The notes beneath the pieces are model-generated. The model was not told the DNA's origin, did no database searches, and saw only the letters and a list, made by a program, of their open reading frames with translations. A program made the translations under genes and the position numbers. From positions 360,543 through 424,542 of the forward strand of contig NW_024468514.1 of NCBI RefSeq assembly GCF_001632365.1: DNA of 64,000 nt, read 5' to 3'. Of the stretch, positions 55,782-64,000 are shown piece after piece. The first letter of the stretch is position 1. Each line of letters begins with the position of its first letter. Source of the stretch: Laetiporus sulphureus 93-53 (lineage: Eukaryota; Basidiomycota; Agaricomycetes; Polyporales; Laetiporaceae).

Positions 55782-56502
55782 TGTCACAGATTTTCATCAC
55801 AAAGTCCACACGTAACTTTTCTCATGCCACAGATCATGTGCTTCACCAATATCTCACGCCACTCAGCCACAGACGTGACACGTAGAGATCAGGTGATAGT
55901 CCACATCACATGCTATGGTTCAGACTCACGGATGATACGGTCGGACCTGTCTATTCCAGGATACCATAGAGGCACCCATTTGGGAACAAAGGGAACAAGG
56001 ACTATTGTTATACATCGGACTCCCGCTTTCTATTAGTTTAGCCAGAAGCCAAGATAAGCACGATGTTCACACCAGAGAACAAAAGGGAAACCAAGATAGG
56101 CACGATGTTCACATGCGCTACTGCGGCAACCATCGATCTTTCCACTTATTGTTCTACTCCTGGACATTCCATTGCTTCATGTATGGCCATTAGCTTATAC
56201 CCGTAGATAGGTAGCTTAGGTAAGATAGCCCGCTGTACGTGTATATAAGACCAGCTATGTAGAGGACGAAACTTCAGATTGTTTCTCCTCGTCTACTACC
56301 GTAGCACTTACTGAGCCTAACCAGCTCCTACATATATCTCTCACCCTCTGCTACGCTTGCTTCATCAACAAGTAAGTCATAGGCTCTTGTGCCACTTGAG
56401 GGTTCAGGAGAATCATTTGGGATCAGGGGGATCAGGACGGCACGTTCCTCATGACCGTTCCTTTTTAGTCTCTTTGTTCTCTCGTCCAGCGGTGCTGTGA
56501 CA
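55782..56502 (+). repeat. 5' LTR of the chromovirus (721 bp)
   Basis: It starts TGTCACAG and ends CTGTGACA, a perfect 8-bp terminal inverted repeat. A TATA-like GTATATAAGACC lies near 56240. Relative to the 3' LTR it has an extra ~41-bp segment near 56070-56112, a partial tandem copy of the adjacent AAGATAAGCACGATGTTCA sequence. Confidence 0.93.
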
Positions 56503-56576
56503 TTAGAAACAATCTGACAATTTTCTGCGCCCCTGCTTAGTGTCTAACACAAGTGGTCATGTATTTTCAGTGCAAG

Positions 56577-58595
56577 CAGCTCTGAGCTGCCCAAGGCACC
56601 AAAGTGCAAGGCCACCCCCAGGAGTGATCTCGACGCTCACTACAAGCATCAGGAAACCAACAAGGAGTGCGGAAGGCTCCTCACACTTGCATCATTAGGC
56701 ACATCATCCACAGACAGGCAGCGTGCTGCAGCAAGGGTTGTCGACACCACCCACATCATAAAGTAGGGAATCATCTGCAAGCCCCGTGATTGCACCCCAC
56801 CACTTGAACGCTACAAACCTAGATGCGGATGTCTTACCATGGGTGGTCGCAAGCCAGCGCCACCCCCAGAGCTCATCACATCCAACACAATTCTCCCTCC
56901 GTCATTGCTCCCATCCCAGTTCAGCCCCTCCTGAACTTTATAAAGACCAACACCGTTGCACATCCCATTCGCCCACTTCCATCTAGAGTCAGGCTAACAA
57001 TCCATATCGAGACACTCACAAAGCAGGTAGATGCTACCCGCTTCAGGCTCCAGCTAATACTAGGAGTGTTCTTGTATCGTCTCAAGGACGAGCACTAGGG
57101 ACCTATCTACAGCCTCACTACAGAACTCGACAAGGTCTGCACTGACCTACACACTGGAACGTGCACCTACATGTTCATCGAAAAGCAGGTCATCAATACG
57201 GTCTGTCTGGAGATAGGAAGCATCAGCTTCAAGCAGATAGGAAAGGAAGAGAGGCTACAGGAGATCATCAAGGCTCTGGTTTTCATCGCAAAGAAGCGAT
57301 ACCTGAACTTTTTGTATTAGTTTACATATCTTTATGTCGCAATGGAAGAAGCTGATCGTGCATATGCGTCTACATTCAGACAGAGGATGGAAGACATACT
57401 CCACCCCAACATCGAAACAGCACATGATGGAAGCACTCCGCAAGCATCGCAACGCAACTCACCTGAGCCTGGGCTAGGTTCCCAGGACTCTGCATCGCGA
57501 ATCAGAGGACCCACATCCCCGACACCATCACTTTTACCTGCATATGTCTCTCTCACTTGGGAGTTTGATGGGCACCAATTCGAGCATCTAGAAGATGCGC
57601 TGAGGCAGTCCACGCCCGGAGAAGTCCTGGATCATATCCGTGAATGGGTCATAGTCGCAATGAAGCTCACTGTCCACACGGAAGTCGTGAAGGTTTACAA
57701 TGTGCTCGAAAACAAGCTATACGAGCATAAAAGGGCCTTCGACTCCATCATCCAGAACAACAAGAGCGAGCATCGATTAAAGGAGGCAGTCCTCTAGACA
57801 GAAATTGGAAAGCTTAGTGATAGGATCCTCGTGCAAGACATGCACATAACGGTTTTAAACAACGAGCTTGCCAGGATGCAAGCGGCAATGCTGGATATCA
57901 GAAAAGAGATGATGGAAGTCAAGTCCGCAAACACCAAGCTGCAGCATGAGCTAGCTTTACTCAAAGCAAGCAGTGTCATGGTGATGCAAGGTCACACCTC
58001 CGGCATGGTCCAATCGAACAGGCCCTGTGTCAAAATTGCCGAACCTCCACACTACTCGGGCAAAGGAAGTCTGGAGGATTGGCTCCAATAACTCGGCATA
58101 TGGATGCGGTGGAATGAGATCAACGATGACGAGCATAAAATTACCACAGCCCTGCTACACTTGGAAGGTGGTGCATTCACCTACATGTCCAAATACATGA
58201 CCAAGGCAGCGGCACAGCAATCACTCAGTACATGGAACGACTTTGTCGACGTTCTCAAGGTTAACTACAGGACCCTCAACCCAGACAAGGATGCGCAACA
58301 ACATTTGAAGGAAATCTGCACAAAGACCTACCCAACTATGGTTTCCTTCACAGAAAAGTTCCACCAATGGGCCACCAAGACTAACTTAGGGCACACTGCA
58401 CTCATCGGTTACATCACTGAACATCGTGACAAGGACGTGCACCAAGCAATGGTGACACGAGACAGTCTAGGAATCGCTGACCCCACCACATGGCCAGAAT
58501 ACCTCGACTTATGTATGTCTTCAATTGGAGTCCAAGTTCAGAGCCGACAAGGCAGGACAGCGCAGAACAATGGCACCATCGTCACAAGCACCTAA
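56577..58595 (+). pseudogene. Chromovirus gag region
   Basis: An open reading with three main in-frame stops runs from a Pro/Arg-rich N-terminus (near 56577) through an alpha-helical segment (57342-58091) to the retrotransposon gag core: GSLEDWLQ, LLHLEGGAFTYMSKYM, WNDFVDVLKVNYRTLNPDKDA and TEKFHQWATKTN. A degenerate zinc knuckle (C-V-stop-C-R-K-H...C) follows near 58680-58725, with TGA in place of a likely CGA codon. Gag would package RNA into virus-like particles. Confidence 0.8.
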
Positions 58596-59012
58596 ACCTT
58601 GAAAAGACCCCAACGCAATGGATGTGGATCGAGTATTCACCCTCACCAAGGAGCAAGAAGGATGGCTGGAAAAGAAGCTGTGCGTATGATGCAGGAAACA
58701 CCCCTTCATTTTTAAACAGCAATGCCCAGACCCCAAGTATAAAGGCAAATTCGAAATGCCAAAACGGGGACAAGCAACAAGGGCAATATCAACAACGGCA
58801 TCATCAACAAGCTTCGACGACAGCAAGGCGAGAGAGGAAGCAGCCCATGCTTTCATCACCAGCTACAACGTGAAGGGAAAGGAAAGAGAGGCAGAACTGG
58901 AGCCAGCTGTCAAAGCAGCTAGGATCACGGAGGTGAAAGATGATGAGGATTTTCTTCGGCGGGTTCTCTGAGGTCTGGCCAGAGTTGCCATAGACATTGT
59001 AGTAGTACCTAC

Positions 59013-62000
59013 TTGCTCTCGCATGTACCAGTATCAAGTTTTCTATACATTGCATCTACTGGTTCATCAAAACATGCGATCGATTTACCTGTTCACCTCA
59101 AACAGGGAGTAAGGGATGCCCAAACTGAGGCGCTCCTCGATTCAGGAGCATATTCTTGCTACATCAACCCACGGCTGGTTGATCAGTTGAGTCTCGCTAC
59201 GATCTCACTTGAGAAGGAGATCAGGGTTTATAACGCAGACACATCCCACAACAAGGGTGGAACCATTTAGAAAAGGGTTCTTCTAAGTATAACTATTGAA
59301 AATCACACAAGCAGACAAAGCCTGCTGGTTACCGATATAGGCCATAAGGACATTATACTAGGCATGAGTTTCCTCAAGGAGCACAACCCAGAGGTAGATT
59401 GGGGAAAACTCACAGTCGACTTCACCCAGTGCCCACAAAGATGCACACCCTCACAGGTAGCAGTCCAGGAGGAGGACCTGGAAGACACAAACATCCCCCA
59501 CATCGAAGACCTAATGGAGTTCGTCAGTTCTCAGGAGTTAGGTGACAACTGGAATGACATGGACAGCTTCATTAGATGGGTGTCATTATCAGAAGACCCT
59601 GATGCACAAGCCGTAGCATTGCTCATTATGGGTCTTGACACCAAGAGGAATCAGGATAGAGCACCGCAAAAAGGAGAACAGGACAAAGACTACTGGTCCG
59701 CCTATGTCCCTAAACACTTCCACGAGTATGGCGATGTGTTCTCCAAGAAGCAGTCAGAATGAATGCCCACAAGAAAGCCCTACGATCATCTAATCGAACT
59801 TGTTTCAGAGGCATCGTTACCACGCCCGGCAAAGTTATATCCTATGAACCTACAGGAAAGAAATTCACTCGACACGTGGATAGACCAAGAGTTGGCCAAA
59901 GGATACATCAAGAGATCAAGGAGTCCAACAGCAGCACCCATCTTCTTCATCAAAAAGAAAGACAGATCACTGAGGCTAGTACAAGACTACAGGAACCTCA
60001 ATGCAGTTATGAAGAAGAACAAGTTTCTGATCCCATGCATCTCAGACCTCATTGACAGACTCTCCCATGCTAGTATATTCTCGAAGCTTGACCTGAGATG
60101 GGGGTTCAATAACATAAGGATTAGGGAAGGAGACGAAGAGAAAGCTGCCTTCATCACACATCGTGGCCTCCTCGAACCCACCGTAATGTACTTCAGTTTC
60201 TGCAATGCTCCCAGCACCTTCTAAACCATGATGAATACAGTCCTTATGAAGACTTAATTCGTACTGGAAAGGTGGTAGTCTACCTAGACGACATCCTCAT
60301 TTTTACGGACGATCTCAAAGAACACCAACAACTAGTAAAAGCAGTTCTACAGCGCCTCCGGGACAATGACTTATATGCCAAACTGGAGAAATGCTTCTTT
60401 GAACAGTCCTCAATCGAATATCTTGGCATGATTATCAGCAAGAACTCAGTACAGATGGACCCTGCTAAGGTTGAAGATGTACTTGGCTGGCCCGCACCTA
60501 CTAAGGTCAAACAAGTACAGGCCTTTTTAGGATTTGCGAATTTCTACAGGCGATTTATAAAGGACTTTGCTAAACTCACATGACCTTTAACACTTCTCAC
60601 CTGTAAGGACGTGCCCTGGCAATGGAAAGAAGAGCAAGACCAAGCCTTCAGTGCACTCAAAATGGTGTTCACCTCAGCCCCGATCCTACAACTCCCCAAC
60701 GACACTGCACCATATTGTCTGGAGACTGATTCTTCAGACTATGCAACTGGTGCAGTACTCGAACAATTAGGAGAAGACAAGCTATGGCATCCAGTCACAT
60801 ACTACTCAAGTCACTCAACAAACACGAAAGAAACTACGAGATTTACGACAAAGAGATGCTTGCAATCATTTGGGCACTAGAAGAATACCGGCACTATTTA
60901 GAAGGACACCCAGAACCCATTGAGATTTGGTCAGACCACCTCAACCTTACATACTTCTGCCAGGCACAGAAGTTATCCTGGCGCCAAGTGCGCTGGTCAT
61001 TATTCCTCACACAATTCAATTTTGTACTCAGTCACTGACCTGGAAAGACAATGCTTCATGCTGATCCTCTGTCCAGGAGGCCAGATCATGAGAGGGGGGT
61101 AGACAGCGACAATTCGAATCAAATGCTGTTAAAACCTGAATTTTTCACTATCAATGCGATTCGACCCACTCACGCATCTGAAGTTGATGATGCTCAACTA
61201 CTGGAAAGGATCAAGAAGGCACTCACAGATGACATGATGACCAAGGATTATTGTGCACTTTTGACTACAGGACAGCGCAAATTTGGGAAAAACCTCGCAG
61301 AATGGAACTTCGAGCATGGACTGCTGCTCCATCGTGGAAAGGTTTACGTCCTCAAAGATCAACAGCTATGCCTAGACCTAATAAAGCTCCATCATGACAC
61401 CTTGCCAGCTGGACACCCAGGCAGGTTCAAAATGTTGGAGTTCATCACTCGGAATTATTGGTGGCCAGGAATGTCCATAATGGTTAAGCAATACGTGCAA
61501 GGTTGCGACAGTTGTCAATGCAACAAGTACTCAAGAGAAAAACCATACAGACTATTACAACCAAATGAGGTACTGGGAGGATCATGAAAAATCGTCACAG
61601 TCGATCTCATCACACAACTTCCCCCAGCCATGGACTTTAGGGGAGAAAAGAAGATGGCAATACTCGTCGTCATTGACAGACTCACGAAACGAGCACACTT
61701 TTACGGAACAGATGACACAGTCACTTCGTCGCAAGTCGCTAACATATTCTATAATGAAGTCTTCAAACTCCACGGACTGCCGCACCAGATTATCTCAGAC
61801 AGAGGTACTCAATTTGCGAGCAAGCTATTCCAGAAGTTCTGCCAGAAGCTCAGTATAAAGTCAACAATGTCAACTGCATACCATCCCCAAACAGATGGTC
61901 AGACAGAAAGGGTTAACCAGGTGTTGGAACAGTACCTTCGCATGTACTGCAACCACAGACAAAATGATTGGGTCTATTATCTGCCAACAGCAGAATTTTC

Positions 62001-62640
62001 ATACAACAACCAGACCCATGAATCCAGCGCACTTTCCCCCTTCTTTGTCGAATATGGCCGACACCCAAAAATGGCACCAGACGTACACGAATGAATACGT
62101 CATCCCTCATTGGAACATTTATTTGCCCACCGATCTGAGGCACAAGAACAGGCAAAGGCGGCATTGGAAGTTTCAGCCTCACGGATGAAATGGTACTTCA
62201 ACGAGAAAAAGGGAGAAGTCCCATTCAAAGTTGGAGATCTAGTACTACTCAAAGGAAAGGACCTGTGAGTAAAAGTCAAGTCCGCGAAGCTAGGCACACA
62301 AAACTTCGGACCTTACAAAGTACTTCAGAAGCTAGGTCCAGTCACATTTAAACTGGAACTGCCTAAACAAATGAGGGTCCACCTGGTCTTCCATGCTAGC
62401 AAGTTGATCATGTATCATCAAGACACGGTCGCAAACTAAGCCTCCAGCTATAGAAATCGAAGGAGAACCAGAATTCGAAGTTGAGGAAATACTAGACTCG
62501 AAGGTCGTAAGGGGAAGGGTCCAATACCTCGTCAAATGGAAAGGCTATGACCATTCTGATGATACATGGCAACCCCAAACAAATCTTACCAACGCCGATG
62601 AGCTTCTTCAAGAATTCCACCAACAACACCCAGATGCAGC
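59013..62640 (+). pseudogene. Chromovirus pol (protease, RT, RNase H, integrase, chromodomain)
   Basis: Domains in order: aspartic protease ALLDSGAYSCYI (Asp codon at 59139); reverse transcriptase LVQDYRNLNAVMKKN, FSKLDLRWGFNNIRI and the catalytic YLDD (60281-60292); RNase [18 protein letters not shown] (near 60715); integrase zinc finger with LHHDTLPAGHPG and CDSCQCNK (61390-61535); integrase core VVIDRLTKRAHF, ISDRGTQFASKLF and DGQTERVNQVLEQYL (61665-61940); and a chromodomain with [31 protein letters not shown] split by no stop (62480-62575). The chromodomain targets integration to modified chromatin in related elements. Stops such as SE-stop-MPTRKP (59759), SH-stop-PGK (61037) and GGS-stop-KIV (61585) are single-transition changes. 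Confidence 0.9.
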
Positions 62641-62731
62641 CAAAGCACCAATCAGGGTCGTCACTTTTGGTGAAAAATGCTTCAAATTATCCTCATATGA
62701 AGTTGCACCGATCTCCACACACAGAATCAAT

Positions 62732-63172
62732 ATGTCTGACCATCCGGATGAGTTCTTCCTATATCATAAAATGACAGACCTCACCAAATCACCAAAGAAA
62801 TCCTCAAATGAAGCAGCAGGATGGGATATTTATGCAGCAGAAACACATGAAATCCCTCCGCATTCACGAGCTGTGGTAGATACAGGAGTCACCATAGACC
62901 CTTCCAAATATACCTATACATGAATAGCTCCATGCAGCGGACTGGCTGCAAGAGGAATTGACGTGGGAGCAGGAGTTGTTGACCCTGATTACACTGGAGA
63001 ACTCAAGGTCGTACTGATTAACACAACAGATTTCATATTTTCGATAAAACCGGGAGACAGGATAGCTCAAATAATCTTCGAGTATTACGCTGAAGGGCTT
63101 CCCTCTCGAAGTTACCAACCGTTGTGAGCAACTAGAAGGGGAAACAAAGGTTTTGGCTCCTCGGGACAATGA
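62732..63172 (+). pseudogene. dUTPase domain carried by the chromovirus
   Basis: All five dUTPase motifs can be seen: [10 protein letters not shown] (motif 1), [15 protein letters not shown] (motif 2, where the family has PRSGLAA), [13 protein letters not shown] (motif 3), [10 protein letters not shown] (motif 4) and, after a frame change near 63120, RGNKGFGSSG (motif 5), ending at TGA 63170-63172. A TGA at about 62921-62923, just before IAPCSG, probably replaces CGA. The enzyme hydrolyses dUTP to dUMP and would limit uracil in the element's cDNA. It lies after the chromodomain and directly before the polypurine tract, an unusual place. Confidence 0.88.
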
Positions 63173-63190
63173 GCCTTAAGAGGGGGTTAG
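63173..63190 (+). other. Polypurine tract before the 3' LTR
   Basis: AAGAGGGGG sits directly upstream of the 3' LTR, in the position of the plus-strand primer of reverse transcription. Confidence 0.7.
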
Positions 63191-63870
63191 TATCACAGAT
63201 TTTCACCACAAAGTCTGCACGTGACTTTTCTCATGCCACAGATCACGTGCTTCATCAATATCTCACACCACTCAGCCACAGACGTGACGTGTAGAGATCA
63301 GGTGATAGTCCACATCACATGCTATGGTCCAGACCCATGGATGATATGGTTCAGACCTGTCTATTCCAGGATACAATAGAGGCACCCATTTGGGAACAAA
63401 GGGAACAAGGACTATTGTTATACATCAGACTCCCGCTTCCTATTAGTTTAGTCAGAAGCCAAGATAAGCACGATGTTCGCACGCGCTACTGCGGCAACCA
63501 TCGATCTTCCCACTTATTGTTCTACTCCTGGACATTCCATTGTTTCATGTATGGCCATTAGCTTACACCCGTAGACAGGTAGCTTAGATAAGATAGCCCG
63601 CTGTACGTGTATATAAGACCAGCCATGTAGAGGACGAAACTTCAGATTGTTTCTCCTCGTCTACTACCGTAGCACTTACTGAGCCTAACCAGCTCCTACA
63701 TATATCTCTCACCCTCCACTATGCTTGCTTTATCAACAAGTAAGTCATAGGCTCTTGTGCCACTTGAGGATTCAGGGGAATCATTTGAGATCAGGGGGAT
63801 CAGGACGGCACGTTCCACGTGACCGTTCCTTTTTAGTCTCTTTGTTCTCTCGTCCAGCGGTGCTGTGACA
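63191..63870 (+). repeat. 3' LTR of the chromovirus (680 bp)
   Basis: It matches the 5' LTR except for scattered substitutions, mostly transitions, and absence of the ~41-bp segment. Its first bases are TATCACAG instead of TGTCACAG, a G-to-A change in the terminal TG. Confidence 0.93.
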
Positions 63871-64000
63871 GTTATCTACTGCCACACATCAAGGCTATTT
63901 ATATTTCACCGACAATGTGCGACCATTGCCTAAATCATCAAGCATCACCTATGCAATGCAGGAACACGCTCCACATACATGGGCGGAGTGGCACCATATT
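63871..64000 (+). pseudogene. Copia gag-pol continuing after the chromovirus, cut by the right edge
   Basis: The frame LSTATHQGYLYFTDN followed by HTWAEWHHI fits the copia region between protease and integrase (the T-W-x-x-W-H-x-x pre-integrase motif). It continues the element interrupted at 55781 in the same orientation. The rest lies outside the window. Confidence 0.7.

Larger units (their letters stand above)
55782..63870 (+). mobile_element. Complete-length Ty3/gypsy chromovirus with dUTPase, 8.1 kb
   Basis: LTRs lie at 55782-56502 and 63191-63870. Between them are gag, protease, reverse transcriptase, RNase H, integrase, chromodomain and dUTPase regions in that order on the + strand, and a polypurine tract (AAGAGGGGG) abuts the 3' LTR. 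The flanking 5-mers are GTTGG and GTTAT, matching at three of five positions, so a target-site duplication is only partly visible. The element is inserted in the pol region of a copia element. All coding parts carry stops or frame changes, so it is not autonomous now. The 5' end of the internal region did not show a standard tRNA primer-binding site. Confidence 0.92.

Overview
This window looks like the nuclear genome of a basidiomycete fungus, most likely an agaricomycete. Genes are broken by many short introns (about 40-100 nt) with GT-AG ends and a few GC-AG. Several families are typical of mushroom-forming fungi: KDZ transposase, TPR-CHAT protein, DUF6533 membrane proteins, F-box/leucine-rich proteins and expanded APH-like kinases.

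Layout. 1-9.8 kb is decayed, repeat-rich DNA: a KDZ transposase relic that runs off the left edge, then a TPR-CHAT gene carrying one stop and two frame breaks. 10.3-12.9 kb holds an APH-like kinase (minus). 13.1-17 kb holds an F-box/LRR gene (minus) between two copies of a ~480-bp repeat. 17.5-23 kb is a tandem duplication of a ~2.7-kb unit, each copy with a DUF6533 gene (minus). 23.8-50.8 kb is the conserved gene core: RPN1 (+), a CBS-domain protein (+), a multi-helix receptor-like protein (-), a PTEN-like phosphatase (-), a LYC1-like acetyltransferase (+), a hydantoinase/oxoprolinase-DUF917 fusion (-), an amidase (-), an unknown acidic/basic protein (+), the TFIIA small subunit (+) and a second F-box gene (-). 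50.8-54.2 kb holds a third DUF6533 gene (+) between two copies of a ~270-bp repeat. From 54.2 kb to the right edge, a copia-type element is split by an 8.1-kb chromovirus (Ty3/gypsy with chromodomain) that also carries a dUTPase domain.

How the genes fit together. RPN1 (proteasome) and TOA2 (transcription) are housekeeping genes. The PTEN-like and LYC1-like genes are divergently transcribed from a 432-bp interval. The hydantoinase-DUF917 and amidase genes are same-strand neighbours that both act on amide-type C-N bonds, so a shared role in nitrogen scavenging is possible but not shown. The two ends carry transposon debris in which most stop codons can be explained by a single C-to-T change on one strand or the other, suggesting RIP-like mutation or deamination of methylated C.

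I did not find a clearly new multi-gene system. The best candidates for a second look are the dUTPase-bearing nested retroelement, the recently broken TPR-CHAT gene with its homogenised 135-bp repeats, and the DUF6533 duplications. No tRNA, rRNA or CRISPR array was recognised.
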